From: Pelotalea chapellei
GTDB lineage: Bacteria > Desulfobacterota > Desulfuromonadia > Geobacterales > Pseudopelobacteraceae
Direction: 5' to 3'
NCBI RefSeq assembly: GCF_018531195.1
Contig: NZ_JAHDYS010000016.1
Location: 1 to 64,000, forward strand
DNA: 64,000 nucleotides
A model generated the notes under the pieces. That model made no database searches, had not been told where the DNA came from, and was given only the letters and a program-made list of their open reading frames with translations. Shown piece after piece: positions 17,201 to 25,459 of the stretch. The translations under genes were made by a program, and so were the position numbers. Each line of letters opens with the position of its first letter. The first letter of the stretch is position 1.

Positions 17201-17455
17201 ACGATTGGCGTTCAGCCCCTTCAGACCGTGGACAAGATCGTTAACCGCATTCCTGTGGTCGGCTGGTTGTTGACAGGCAAGGACAAGGCTTTTTTAACTG
17301 CATATTTTGAAGCCAAGGGGAAATGGTCCGATCCAGTCGTCAAAGCAATTCCGGTTAAATCCGTAAGCAAAGGTGTTCTGAATATATTTAAAAGAGTGTT
17401 TGAGTTGCCCGTTCGCGTTTTCACCGATACCGGAGAAGTTTTCCTGGGCAAGTAG
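14228..17455 (+). CDS. AsmA-family (YhdP/TamB-like) envelope protein
   Basis: 1075 aa with a GTG start at 14228; only a weak GGA lies upstream. One N-terminal membrane anchor (residues ~12-35, 'FLLTIGATLISLAFFLPRLI') is followed by a long beta-rich body. The N-terminal AsmA region contains 'DLTVREPDNSADFLVAKRI', and an AsmA-like C-terminal region spans ~790-1040 ('GSFSVRDGITSTKDLFIKGDALNISM', 'VGWLLTGKDKAFLTAYF'). The family forms periplasm-spanning grooves implicated in phospholipid transport to the outer membrane. It stands alone, separated from fur by 88 bp. The role is inferred from family membership. Confidence 0.88.
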   Translation: MPAFRKNPYIKISGLFLLTIGATLISLAFFLPRLIEINAYRNDIIEILQQSLNRKVSFSRGEFSMHLGPTFTFTDLTVREPDNSADFLVAKRIIVHLSLLPLLDKKVVLRDVVLDDSSIHLQRNSQGVLNIADLLKPEPGAYRIHLKKFLLRKGTLYWKDMTIQPNGLSDTAENIFFSMDGISRGHKGDFKLSFNLPSQRGAGAQVFFAGSAKLPASAPLLETELKASCELKQVEPGRFWAYYGKYIPFDNPGGEIDLSSKFKGTIREFSAKGKLSIAGTVITWPGIFHHPVNPQLAQLDYDLKLTKDSLSMTSLKFSADGFKIKGSCQLQDLRSSDIRIIAKASSEPFKLENLRQWIPFGIIATDASEYIEEHITGGLFRLDTGLLDGRVSQIVHMEKGTNYNVLHIKGTVEKGVVSYGKTVPAFSNIKAGLEMLGKDFIISQATGTFGGSPFTMEGRITDYPLDTPCQYPFKMEMIPRSAEVSWLSHFVRAQKLDFGGNSLLSLKGNGYISAYQLSGDWELKQAAYAFPGAVRKPAGMQNHLTFTSVLGRNESRLTSLTYTLPPCILSATAQFKYGDKPYLGFEIQTNQFLMGDSLPLFTQWQSHHPRGKIQAHVAGSGNPEDFASMDYKGAITLNSFALHPGEGLRPVSNINGMINFKGSSLETSNINVNYGSSLVTVQGKIRQFKNPSAEISLSSPEFFLRDIMAAPPKQDASIRRLQAALTVRDNAYIIRSLSGSFNRSTFVVNGEYTGGTDPQADLSIVSSNLDIDDLLLLSAASAQGKGVRKPLPDMKLKLLADAGKYGALDFSHLKATIAGEGGVIYLQGLEAGMYGGTIAAKGRIAPIETQGSRYDLNLNLARIQAERLFQALNISREVTGTLFLQGDITARGATLSDVKKSSLGNFRLRLEEGSLRKFSVLSKLFSILNFSQLLKFQLPDMIAGGMPYNEIKGSFSVRDGITSTKDLFIKGDALNISMIGSADIVKEELDFTIGVQPLQTVDKIVNRIPVVGWLLTGKDKAFLTAYFEAKGKWSDPVVKAIPVKSVSKGVLNIFKRVFELPVRVFTDTGEVFLGK

Positions 17456-17487
17456 TGCCGTGTGGACGATTTTAAATGAATCTTCCA

Positions 17488-17514
17488 TTGACAGTTTTCT
17501 TCTGTTTGTATAAT
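17488..17514 (+). promoter_or_regulatory. Candidate sigma-70 promoter of fur
   Basis: TTGACA (17488-17493) and TATAAT (17509-17514) lie just upstream of fur. Both hexamers are perfect, but the spacer is only 15 bp, which is short. Confidence 0.45.
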
Positions 17515-17543
17515 TTGATTTTCAACTTCAATATGGGGCTGCG

Positions 17544-17975
17544 ATGATTATAGAAAAGAAAAAAGCATTCAATTCCTTTTCAGCAAAAAAAGGACTGCGT
17601 TCGACCCGACAGCGCGATATCATTTTGGATTTCTTCCTTTCGACGCATCAACACATCAGTGTTGAAGAGCTGTATCTCAAAATCAAGGCAATTCATCCAG
17701 GCATTGGCAATGCCACAGTGTACCGTACACTAAAATTGTTCGTTGAGGCCGGCCTGGCCCGTGAAGTGCTATTGCATGACGGCCAGACCCGTTATGAGCA
17801 TATCATGGCCGGAGAGCACCATGACCACCTGGTTTGTACCGGCTGTAATTCCATCATTGAGTTTGAAAATGAAACCATCGAGCAATTGCAGAATGAAATT
17901 GCAGCTCGCCATGGATTCATGATTCAGAGCCATAAGATGGAAATTTATGGATTGTGCGCCAGTTGCCGGAGCTAA
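17544..17975 (+). CDS. fur: Fur-family ferric uptake regulator
   Basis: 143 aa. The N-terminal winged helix (~10-85) contains 'GLRSTRQRDIILDFF' and 'GIGNATVYRTLKLFVEAGL'. The C-terminal metal-binding dimerisation domain has 'GEHHDHLVCTGCNSIIEFEN', the HHDH site with the first Cys pair, and a terminal 'LCASC' for the structural zinc. Fur proteins repress iron-uptake genes when Fe(II)-loaded. Its position just ahead of feoB indicates control of ferrous iron uptake; Zur or PerR specificity cannot be excluded from motifs alone. The last codons form one arm of an intrinsic terminator (17951-17999). Confidence 0.9.
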   Translation: MIIEKKKAFNSFSAKKGLRSTRQRDIILDFFLSTHQHISVEELYLKIKAIHPGIGNATVYRTLKLFVEAGLAREVLLHDGQTRYEHIMAGEHHDHLVCTGCNSIIEFENETIEQLQNEIAARHGFMIQSHKMEIYGLCASCRS

Positions 17976-17999
17976 GAGGGGCGGCGCACAATTTTTTTT
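17951..17999 (+). terminator. Intrinsic terminator overlapping the 3' end of fur
   Basis: ATTGTGCGCC (17951-17960) pairs perfectly with GGCGCACAAT (17983-17992), followed by eight T. The 5' arm lies inside the fur coding sequence and the stop codon is in the loop, so translation to the stop could interfere with hairpin formation. Confidence 0.8.
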
Positions 18000-18010
18000 G
18001 GCCTTATGTG

Positions 18011-18025
18011 TGAAAATGAATTTCA
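18011..18025 (+). promoter_or_regulatory. Possible iron-regulator operator upstream of feoB
   Basis: TGAAA-N5-TTTCA is an AT-rich dyad 25 bp before the feoB start. Place and base composition suit a Fur- or DtxR-type operator, but it is not a close match to the classical Fur box. Confidence 0.35.
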
Positions 18026-18049
18026 AAAGCAAGAAAGGATTGCATTGAT

Positions 18050-20023
18050 ATGGCAGTAAAAGAAATTGATAAAACATCGAATGGTGAAGCTGTGAAGCGG
18101 GTCGCTCTGGTAGGTAACCCCAACGTTGGTAAAAGCGTACTCTTCAACGCCCTGACCGGCGCTTATGTCACCGTATCCAATTATCCCGGAACCTCGGTTG
18201 AAGTGTCCCGCGGCAACTCCACCATCAATAGTCAGACCTGGCAGGTCATCGACACACCTGGTATGTATTCGATCCATACGATTACCGAAGAGGAAAGGGT
18301 CGCTCGGGAGATATTGCTCAACGAGTCGCCTGATGTCGTGCTGCATGTGCTTGACGCCCGTAACCTGGAGCGGATGCTGGCGATGACGATTCAATTGATT
18401 GAAGCCCGCTTGCCGGTGATCCTGGTAGTCAATATCATGGATGAATCGGAACGGATGGGAATCAAAATTGATCTTGAATTGTTGCAAAAACGATTGGGCA
18501 TTCCGGTGATAGGTGCTGCCACCGCACGAAAGCGTGGTTTGGATGATATCCGTAATGCCATTGCCAATTACCGTGGTCCCGCTGATGTGCCGTTTGTCTA
18601 CAGTCGTTTGCTGGAACGTGACATTGATGAAGTACAGCGGCTGATGAAAGGCGAGTACGTGCTTTCCAAGCGGGCTCTGACCCTTTTGCTGCTCCAACAG
18701 GATGAAGAAGTCTTTGAGCTGGTACGAGCCCTGGAAGGTGACGGGTTTGTCGCTTTGGAGGCAAAAGTGCGTGAAATCGCTTTTGAGCGTCGGGAGTCAT
18801 TTCATCTCGATCTCTCCCTCGAGCGCAAGGATATCGTACGAAAACTGATATCTGGTGTGGTTGAGTTCCCGGAAAAGCGGGTGGTCACGTTGGCAGAAAA
18901 AATCTCGACGCTGTCAGTGCGTCCTATGACGGGTGTCCCTCTGCTGCTGATAGTGCTCTATTTCGGCCTTTATAAATTCGTTGGTGAATTTGGTGCCGGT
19001 ACGGTGGTGGATATTCTTGAAGGCAAACTTTTTGAAGAGCTTTTCAATCCGTGGGTTACTGCCTTTATCAAAGGCCTCATCCCTTGGCCGATCATCCAGG
19101 AACTGTTCGTTGGGGAATACGGCATTATTACTCTCGGCTTCCGCTATGCAGTCGGAATCATTCTTCCGATAGTGGCAACCTTTTTCATCTTCTTCTCATT
19201 TCTTGAGGATACGGGTTATTTCCCCCGACTGGCGCTTTTGGTTGACCGTCTGTTCAAGCATATCGGCATGTCCGGCAGGGCAGTTATACCAATGGTACTC
19301 GGCTTCGGGTGCGATACAATGGCAACCATGGTGACGCGGACCCTTGAAACCACTCGCGAGCGGATTATTGCTACCTTGTTGCTTGCTCTTGCCATTCCCT
19401 GCTCAGCACAATTGGGTGTGATTTTGGGCCTTTTGTCAAAGGCGCCAGGAGCACTGATGGTGTGGGGGATATGCATGCTGCTGCTTTTCCTCCTGGTTGG
19501 CGTGCTGGCGGCAAAGGTTATGCCGGGAGAGCCACCAATGTTTTATATGGAATTGCCCCCCATGCGACTGCCGCAGTTTACCAATGTAATGACCAAAACA
19601 TACACCCGCATGCAATGGTACTTCATGGAAATACTGCCGCTCTTCATTCTTGCATCGGTGCTGCTGTGGTTGGGGAAGGTAACCGGTTTTTTTGAAAAAA
19701 TGATCATTGCGATGACTCCGGTAATGGCCTCCATAGGTCTGCCCAAAGAAACCGCTGTCGCATTCATTTTCGGTTTTTTCCGTCGTGATTATGGGGCAGC
19801 CGGCCTTTACGACCTTCAGGCCAAAGGGCTGATGGATGCCCGCCAGCTGACCGTTGCTGCGGTAACTCTGACTCTTTTCATTCCGTGCGTGGCCCAGTTT
19901 CTGGTAATGAAGAATGAACGCGGCTGGAAAACCGCCAGTGCCATTGGCTTGTTTGTCAGCCTTTTTGCCTATGGCAGTGGATATGCATTAAATAAGCTTT
20001 TATTGCTGACTGGGATCTTATAG
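18050..20023 (+). CDS. feoB: Ferrous iron transporter FeoB
   Basis: 657 aa. The N-terminal G domain has GNPNVGKS (22-29), the switch region 'YPGTSVEV', and DTPG (68-71). The G4 element is 'NIMD', as usual for FeoB rather than NKxD. A helical GDI-like linker follows, then a polytopic membrane part with the two Gate motifs ('MVLGFGCDTMATMVTRTLE...IPCSAQLGVI' and 'FIFGFFRRDYGAAGLYDL'). FeoB imports Fe(II) across the inner membrane using GTP hydrolysis. AAGGA lies 10 nt upstream of the ATG. It is followed at once by a Cys-rich miniprotein and a FeoA-domain protein, making a complete feo unit without a separate FeoA. Confidence 0.95.
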   Translation: MAVKEIDKTSNGEAVKRVALVGNPNVGKSVLFNALTGAYVTVSNYPGTSVEVSRGNSTINSQTWQVIDTPGMYSIHTITEEERVAREILLNESPDVVLHVLDARNLERMLAMTIQLIEARLPVILVVNIMDESERMGIKIDLELLQKRLGIPVIGAATARKRGLDDIRNAIANYRGPADVPFVYSRLLERDIDEVQRLMKGEYVLSKRALTLLLLQQDEEVFELVRALEGDGFVALEAKVREIAFERRESFHLDLSLERKDIVRKLISGVVEFPEKRVVTLAEKISTLSVRPMTGVPLLLIVLYFGLYKFVGEFGAGTVVDILEGKLFEELFNPWVTAFIKGLIPWPIIQELFVGEYGIITLGFRYAVGIILPIVATFFIFFSFLEDTGYFPRLALLVDRLFKHIGMSGRAVIPMVLGFGCDTMATMVTRTLETTRERIIATLLLALAIPCSAQLGVILGLLSKAPGALMVWGICMLLLFLLVGVLAAKVMPGEPPMFYMELPPMRLPQFTNVMTKTYTRMQWYFMEILPLFILASVLLWLGKVTGFFEKMIIAMTPVMASIGLPKETAVAFIFGFFRRDYGAAGLYDLQAKGLMDARQLTVAAVTLTLFIPCVAQFLVMKNERGWKTASAIGLFVSLFAYGSGYALNKLLLLTGIL

Positions 20024-20044
20024 GGAATGGATCAAGGGGGACCC

Positions 20045-20239
20045 ATGCAGTGCGGATTCTGCGGACATGAATTTGATGAAAAAGAGGGAACAAAAGGGTG
20101 TGGCGGTTGTTCCGGCGGTTGTCACAGTGTTCATTGCCCTCGCTGCAACTATAAAAACCCTGTTCCCCCTGCTATTTTTAAAAAAGTGCACGACTTCTTA
20201 AAAACAAGGAAAACATCTAATAAAAAGGAGCAGGTATGA
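20045..20239 (+). CDS. Cys-rich zinc-ribbon miniprotein of the feo operon
   Basis: About 64 aa from the ATG at 20045 (AAGGGGG just upstream); an in-frame ATG at 20027 would add six residues. The sequence has two CxxC knuckles ('CGFCG', 'CPRC') around a 'GCGGCSGGCHSVHC' cluster: nine Cys plus His in the first 40 residues, then a basic tail. It probably binds zinc or iron. Its stop overlaps the next start (ATGA at 20236), so it is translationally coupled to the FeoA/DtxR-type gene. Small Cys-rich proteins accompany FeoB in many bacteria (FeoC or zinc-ribbon types), but this one is not the winged-helix FeoC. Confidence 0.75.
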   Translation: MQCGFCGHEFDEKEGTKGCGGCSGGCHSVHCPRCNYKNPVPPAIFKKVHDFLKTRKTSNKKEQV

Positions 20240-20880
20240 AATTGACCGAGAAGGCAGAAGAGATCCTGGAGGCTCTCTGGGTGGCGGTTGAAGAGGAGGG
20301 GCAGGCATTTCTGGATCCTGAAAAGATGAATATCCCCCTGGCGGATCCGGTATATGCGGAGTTGAGCAAGCATGCCTTGATTGAAGTACGGCAGGGGATG
20401 GTACATTTTCGTCCGGAAGGAAGGGATGAGGGTCGGATGACTATTCGTCGCCATCGGCTCGCCGAACGGTTGATGATGGATGTGCTCAACATCCGCGGTG
20501 AAGACGGTGATCATCGGGCCTGCCAGTTCGAACATTTGCTGAACGAAGGAGTGGATACCAAGGTCTGCGCCATGCTCAACCACCCCACCACATGTCCCCA
20601 TGGTAAACCTATTCCACCCGGGCCGTGTTGCGACGAAGCACGTGCGCAGGGCGATCTGGGAGTCGTGCCACTGACGGAATATAAGCCGGGGCAGAATGGG
20701 GAGATTGCCTATATTCAGACTGAGGACAGCAAAAAAATGCAAAAACTGATGGCCATGGGGGTGCTTCCTGGTAACAAGATCACCCTGGTACAATCTTTTC
20801 CTTCTTATATTTTTCGTGTCGGTTATTCGGAATTTGCCATTGACACCAACCTGGCCAAGGAAATTTTTGTAAGAAAATAA
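20236..20880 (+). CDS. DtxR-like metal-dependent regulator with FeoA domain
   Basis: 214 aa. The N-terminal part (~1-60) is a winged-helix-like segment that looks shortened relative to DtxR/MntR. The central region carries the DtxR metal-binding/dimerisation signature: 'RHRLAERLMMDVL', then 'CQFEHLLNEGVDTKVCAMLNHPTTCPHGKPIP'. The C-terminal ~75 residues are an SH3-like FeoA domain ('MGVLPGNKITLVQSFPSYIFRVGYSEFAID'). It could act as an iron-sensing repressor, as the FeoA partner of FeoB, or both. It is last in the feo operon, overlaps the preceding gene by 4 nt, and is followed by a terminator. The weak HTH makes the DNA-binding role less certain than the FeoA fold. Confidence 0.85.
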   Translation: MKLTEKAEEILEALWVAVEEEGQAFLDPEKMNIPLADPVYAELSKHALIEVRQGMVHFRPEGRDEGRMTIRRHRLAERLMMDVLNIRGEDGDHRACQFEHLLNEGVDTKVCAMLNHPTTCPHGKPIPPGPCCDEARAQGDLGVVPLTEYKPGQNGEIAYIQTEDSKKMQKLMAMGVLPGNKITLVQSFPSYIFRVGYSEFAIDTNLAKEIFVRK

Positions 20881-20890
20881 CACTTCGATG

Positions 20891-20921
20891 AAGCACCTTT
20901 CAGGTACGCTGGAAGGTGCTT
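20891..20921 (+). terminator. Hairpin terminator of the feo operon
   Basis: AAGCACCTT (20891-20899) pairs with AAGGTGCTT (20913-20921) across a 13-nt loop. The following T-run is short (TTGCTTG), so termination may be partial. Confidence 0.6.
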
Positions 20922-20999
20922 TGCTTGTCAGGTGCATGTTTGGTTGACAATGGTGCATACTGAAACTAGTATAACCAGATCCCATCCGGAAAGGTCAGT

Positions 21000-22196
21000 A
21001 TGAAGATCATCGTTCTCCTGGGCGACGGCATGTCCGACGTCACCTACAGCGAATTAGGTAATAAATCTCCCCTGCAGAAAGCTCACACTCCGAACATGGA
21101 CTTCATGGCACAGCACGGCCAGGTTGGATTGGCTGCTACAGTGCCCGATGGCTTACCCCCGGGCAGCGATGTCGCCAATCTCTCGGTCTTCGGCTACGAT
21201 CCGCGCACTTGCTATACCGGCCGTTCGCCATTGGAAGCGATCAGCATGGGAGTAGAGCTCGGTCCCGATGACGTTGCCTTTCGCATGAACCTGGTCACGC
21301 TCAACCCCCATGGCAGCAAAATCTACATGAAGGACTTTTCAGCCGGCCACATTTCTACAGCAGAGGGTCGCGAACTGGTCCAAACGCTGCAGAAGGAGTT
21401 GGGTAACGAGAACATCGAATTCCATGCAGGTGTCGGTTATCGGCATCTGATGGTCTGGCGTGGTGGGAAAGATACCATGAAATCCACTCCGCCCCATGAC
21501 ATCACCGGCAAATCGATTCTGGAACATCTGCCCAGTGGCGATGGTGCCGACATGCTTAACAACATCATGAACCATGCCCAGATGGTTTTATATACCCATC
21601 CTCTTAACCTGAAGCGCAAAGAGGAAGGCAAACTTCCGGCCAACTCCATCTGGTTATGGGGCCACGGAAAGACCCCCAAAATTTCTACCTATCAGGAAAA
21701 ATTCGGGCTTTCAGGGGCAGTTATCTCTGCTGTTGATCTTATCAAAGGTATTGGTGTCTGTGCAGGGCTGGATATCATCAACGTGGATGGTGCAACGGGC
21801 TATATTGATACCAATTATCTCGGCAAGGCCAAGGCGGCACTGGCTGCATTGGAAGATCACGATTTTGTCTACGTACATGTGGAAGCGCCTGATGAAGCAT
21901 CACACTCCGGAAGAATGGATCATAAGATCCAGGCCATTGAAGATTTTGACAAGCAAGTCGTGGGTACAGTTCTGGAAGGGATCAAGAAATTCGGCGATTA
22001 TGCCATACTCTGTACTCCTGATCATCCTACACCGGTACATCTGATGACTCACACCTCCGATCCGGTGCCTTTTATCATGTACCGTGGCGAAGCAGGGCAG
22101 GGTAATGGTGCCGGTTCTTATGACGAGGTGCAGGCCAAAGCGACGGGACTGCTGGTTGAGGGTCATAAGTTGATAAAGATGTTACTGAAGAAATAA
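21000..22196 (+). CDS. apgM: Cofactor-independent phosphoglycerate mutase, archaeal type
   Basis: 398 aa, close to the usual ApgM length. The alkaline-phosphatase-superfamily metal site appears at the N-terminus ('LLGDGMSD') and C-terminus ('HVEAPDEASHSG', 'LCTPDHPTPVHLMTH'). The family segment 'LPPGSDVANLSVFGYDP' contains the catalytic Ser (S in PGSDVAN). It interconverts 3- and 2-phosphoglycerate in glycolysis and gluconeogenesis without 2,3-BPG. GGAAAGG lies ahead of the ATG. It is monocistronic, bounded by the feo terminator and its own strong terminator at 22221. Confidence 0.93.
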   Translation: MKIIVLLGDGMSDVTYSELGNKSPLQKAHTPNMDFMAQHGQVGLAATVPDGLPPGSDVANLSVFGYDPRTCYTGRSPLEAISMGVELGPDDVAFRMNLVTLNPHGSKIYMKDFSAGHISTAEGRELVQTLQKELGNENIEFHAGVGYRHLMVWRGGKDTMKSTPPHDITGKSILEHLPSGDGADMLNNIMNHAQMVLYTHPLNLKRKEEGKLPANSIWLWGHGKTPKISTYQEKFGLSGAVISAVDLIKGIGVCAGLDIINVDGATGYIDTNYLGKAKAALAALEDHDFVYVHVEAPDEASHSGRMDHKIQAIEDFDKQVVGTVLEGIKKFGDYAILCTPDHPTPVHLMTHTSDPVPFIMYRGEAGQGNGAGSYDEVQAKATGLLVEGHKLIKMLLKK

Positions 22197-22220
22197 ATCA
22201 AACTGCATATAAATATAACA

Positions 22221-22250
22221 AGGCGCCCGATAGTTGAGGCGCCTTTTTTT
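22221..22250 (+). terminator. Intrinsic terminator after apgM
   Basis: AGGCGCC (22221-22227) pairs with GGCGCCT (22238-22244), followed by TTTTTT. It also separates apgM from the convergent NHL fragment. Confidence 0.85.
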
Positions 22251-22267
22251 ATGAGAGATATTAAGAA

Positions 22268-23026
22268 TCATTCCTGGGAGAGTTGGTACACGCTGATCCC
22301 CTGTTTGCGGAGAGCACTGACATAGGCCCTGTTCTGACTGTCTACCAGAATGTCATCAGGACCGATCAGATTGCCCGGCTTCGTTCCACGATTACCGAAT
22401 TCCTTCAAAAAGCCGAAATTGCTCCTTTCAAAGATCATCACAACGCACCGGAGTTTATCCACCACCAGGATATTACCTGCTTTGTCAGTCGCAATGCCGG
22501 TAACGACGCCAAATCGGCCAGGCGCGCTCCCTCGTCTGCCGAAGACGCGCTGTGTGCCGTCAGCGGTAAACAGATACGCCTTGGCCGTGGCTGGGATGGT
22601 AAACAAAAAACCGCCGTCCCGGTCAAGGGCAAAGCCACCCAAACCGCTTTCATCCCGCTCCTTTTCGCTCATGCCAAGTTCGCGGGCAAAGTCGTGCCCC
22701 TTTACGAAAACACCCTGCTCATCGACAATTACTACCTGCATGTTTGAGTAACTGACCAGATACAGTTTTCCTGCCTGGGCATACACCCGGTTAGGTGAAA
22801 AATTAACCAGTTCCGGCGGCATGCCACTCAGACTGATGACGCCCAATGGTTCGGCCCGGAAATTACACCGCACCAGCTGTGTCAGCGGCCCTTTACTGGC
22901 CAACATTGCCAGTTGTCCGTTGCTCATGACCGCCACATCCGAGATGATTCCAATGGTAGCGTCATAGTCAAAGCGATAAATCTCCATTCCGCTTGCATTG
23001 AAGATGGAAACTGACTCTCCTGCCAT
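22268..23026 (-). pseudogene. NHL-repeat protein fragment lacking its N-terminus
   Basis: From the first in-frame ATG (23026) the product is 252 aa of NHL blades ('GVVTGIATDKAGNILVVDKLRCVVMIF', 'GNLIGPDDILVDSQNRAYVS'). The frame stays open and protein-like well upstream of that ATG ('LAEFIHSFSQDYKRNEIYAMAGESVSIF'), to about 23190, with no ATG, GTG or TTG and no signal peptide. The ATG falls in the middle of a blade. Upstream the DNA encodes, in another frame, a histidine kinase sensor region. The simplest reading is that a deletion joined the 5' part of a kinase gene to the 3' part of an NHL gene out of frame. It may still be translated by coupling, but a complete exported propeller is not encoded. 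Confidence 0.65.
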
Positions 23027-23736
23027 GGCATAGATTTCATTCCGTTTGTAATCCTGGCTGAAGCTGTGGATAAACTCCGCAAGGGTATGGACTTCAATTG
23101 GCTGAAAGAAAATGGTGAAGGACGAGTCAGCATCGGCAAGTCTCTTAACAACCTTTTTGAAGGGGAACGTTGCTGGTTTGTCCGGATGAGACGTTCCTGA
23201 GAGGTAATATCGACAGCTATCTGAATGGCAACCCGTTGTTGCGGCTGTACCATTTCTGTCCAGTAGGTCTCCAGGAGATAGGAGCGGCCATTACGGCCGA
23301 CGTAGACAAAAGTATCCTTTGCACGACTTCGCTCTTGTTCTTGCTTGGTGAAAATACATGGATCCGGAAAACGCTCGGGTGGGATGAGTTCATTCATATG
23401 TATGGTTTCAATGATCGTGTGACATTTGTCGTTGAGAATGCGAGCGTAATACTGGGGAAATTTGACGAAGGAACCCTGCCATTCTATGTCCTGCGTGACA
23501 AAATAGAGGAAATCGGGACTGTGCTCGATAATGGCTCTGTACACGCGGATTCTGTCGTCGATGTAATCCTGCTCAGCTTTTAATAGCGAGCTGTGGAGAG
23601 TCCAGTTAACGAACCAGGCGGTAATTGCAAGCATGGTAATTGCTGAAAAGGTGTAGGTAATGACAAGGCGCTGGGTGATTGACCATCTCCTGCGAAAGAT
23701 TCTGGGTCTGAATTTTTCAACGTTCTTCCAGGACAT
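22924..23736 (-). pseudogene. Truncated CusS-type heavy-metal sensor histidine kinase (kinase domain missing)
   Basis: The start at 23736 overlaps the response regulator gene by 20 nt, the usual arrangement. Residues ~1-160 match the N-terminus of heavy-metal sensor kinases: a transmembrane helix ('LVITYTFSAITMLAITAWFV'), then a periplasmic part with 'YYARILNDKCHTIIETIHMNELIPPERFPDP' and 'IQIAVDITSQERLI', which should precede the second TM helix, HAMP, HisKA and HATPase domains. Instead the sequence turns into low-quality residues reading over the NHL fragment and stops at 22924. No H-box, N-box or G-box exists. The junction is near 23185. The regulator it served is intact. Confidence 0.75.
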
Positions 23737-24388
23737 AGCCCACCCCCCGCGAGGTGTGGATAAGCTTTTTTTCAAATGGATCATCAACCTTTGCCCGCAG
23801 TCTGCGCACTGCCACATCCACTACATTGGTATCGCTGTCGAAATTCATATCCCAAATCTGTTCGGCTATCAGGGTACGTGAAACAACCTCTCCGGTCCGA
23901 CGTGCCAGCAACGAAAGCAGTGCAAATTCTTTAGGCGTGAGGTCGAGCCGTTTATTGGCGCGAGTGGCCTTGTGACGGATCAGGTCGAGCACGAGATCGT
24001 CAATTGTCAGGATGTCCGGCTGACGCAAAGGGCCGCGTCTCAAAATGGTTCTTACCCGGGCAAGAAGTTCCGAAAACACGAACGGCTTTATCAGATAATC
24101 ATCGGCACCCAACTCCAGCCCTTTGATGCGATCCTCAACTGCATCCCTGGCGGTCAGGAAAAGTACCGGCATTTCCTTTCCATTCCGTCGAAGTTCTGAA
24201 ATAACCGACCACCCCGTGCGCTCCGGCAGGCCGACATCAAGAATGATGAGATCGTAGTCACCGGTTAGAGCCAGGTGCAGACCATCTTCACCCTTGTTGG
24301 CGACATCGGCGACAAATCCGTTTTCAGAAAAACCTTTGCGGAGATATTCTGCAGTTTTAATTTCGTCTTCAACAATCAGGATGTGCAT
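23717..24388 (-). CDS. OmpR/PhoB-family response regulator (CusR-like)
   Basis: 223 aa. The receiver domain has the acidic pair in 'LIVEDE', the phospho-acceptor Asp in '[14 protein letters not shown]', Thr in 'LFLTARD' and Lys in 'YLIKPF'. The C-terminal winged helix contains '[58 protein letters not shown]'. That region is typical of CusR/CopR regulators of heavy-metal efflux. Its cognate kinase gene, overlapping downstream, has lost the catalytic half, so the regulator may now be orphaned or take phosphate from another kinase. No metal efflux genes are adjacent. Confidence 0.93.
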   Translation of the reverse strand: MHILIVEDEIKTAEYLRKGFSENGFVADVANKGEDGLHLALTGDYDLIILDVGLPERTGWSVISELRRNGKEMPVLFLTARDAVEDRIKGLELGADDYLIKPFVFSELLARVRTILRRGPLRQPDILTIDDLVLDLIRHKATRANKRLDLTPKEFALLSLLARRTGEVVSRTLIAEQIWDMNFDSDTNVVDVAVRRLRAKVDDPFEKKLIHTSRGVGYVLEER

Positions 24389-24476
24389 ACTTGAATATTA
24401 CAGGGAGTTTATGGACCTGCAAGGGGAGGGACTACTGGTGATACATGGAGAGGGTAAGGGTATATTGCGGAAGGGC

Positions 24477-25346
24477 TTAGCGTGCGAAATTGTCGATTAT
24501 AAATCTGGCAATGCTGCGTACGGGGGGCAGTGAGGGAAGGGCATCAATGGAAAACCATTTGGCATCTTCCAGTTCATCCCTGTCTACGATGATCTCCCCT
24601 CCGGCATAATCGGCCACGAATCCAGCCATGAGCTGCGCAGGAAAGGGCCAGTTCTGGCTTCCCACATACCTGACGTTGCAGATCTCAATGCCGGTCTCTT
24701 CCTTTACTTCGCGGATAGCGCATTCTTCCAAAGATTCACCAAAATCAAGGAAACCTGCTACTAACCCGTAGCGTCCAGATTTCCATCCTGGCTTGCGGGT
24801 AAGCAGTATTTGACTTCCGCGTTTGACCAGAACTATGGCGCAGGGGTGGATGTGGGGATAATGCTCGGCAGTACACGAAATACATCGTGTACCCCAGTTA
24901 TGGTTAAGGGGTTCGGTTGGTGAGCCGCAGCGGGAGCAGAAACGGCTGTGGCGGTGCCAGTGCAGAATCTGCTGTGAGAGCCCGGCCAAAGTAAGCGTTG
25001 CCATGTCAAGGCGTTGTTCCCCTGCGTTGAACGGTTCAGCGGTATACGGAGCCTCCAGAGGGGTGTCGGAAGGGATGGTGCACGCCCAGAGGGGAATGTC
25101 GTTCCAGAAACCGATGCAGATTGGAGGCTGATAGGAATTGAGCCAGACAGGTGCTGCTCCCTGTGGCAGGAAACAGCTTTCGGCTTCCTCCCTAACAACG
25201 ACACTGTCTCCCCTGATGATAGCCCAGTAGCCCTCGCTGCTGGGTTTTTCCTTGAGGGAGCTGCCCAGTTGGAACGATTGGCTGATGCTGCTGAAATTGA
25301 AGGGGAGATTGACAGCTGTCATAGGGGAGAGGTCAATTGTTTTCAT
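24477..25346 (-). CDS. nudC: NAD(+)/NADH pyrophosphatase NudC
   Basis: 289 aa. The N-terminal NUDIX-like domain (~1-120) is followed by a zinc ribbon 'CSRCG...CISC' and the catalytic Nudix box 'GFLDFGESLEECAIREVKEETGIE' (GX5EX7REUXEEXGU). 'SQNWPFPAQLM' nearby is the SQPWPFPxS-type motif that marks NudC. It cleaves NAD(H) to NMN(H) plus AMP and can decap NAD-capped RNA. It is divergent from mltG with 113 bp between them. Confidence 0.93.
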   Translation of the reverse strand: MKTIDLSPMTAVNLPFNFSSISQSFQLGSSLKEKPSSEGYWAIIRGDSVVVREEAESCFLPQGAAPVWLNSYQPPICIGFWNDIPLWACTIPSDTPLEAPYTAEPFNAGEQRLDMATLTLAGLSQQILHWHRHSRFCSRCGSPTEPLNHNWGTRCISCTAEHYPHIHPCAIVLVKRGSQILLTRKPGWKSGRYGLVAGFLDFGESLEECAIREVKEETGIEICNVRYVGSQNWPFPAQLMAGFVADYAGGEIIVDRDELEDAKWFSIDALPSLPPVRSIARFIIDNFAR

Positions 25347-25459
25347 GTCGGCATCATATCAGGGAGAGATACACGAGGCAATTGCGGAATGGAGCCGTTG
25401 CATGTGCGACGGCATTGAAAGCTTGACTCGCCTGGGATTTTTTTTCATAATTCACCACA

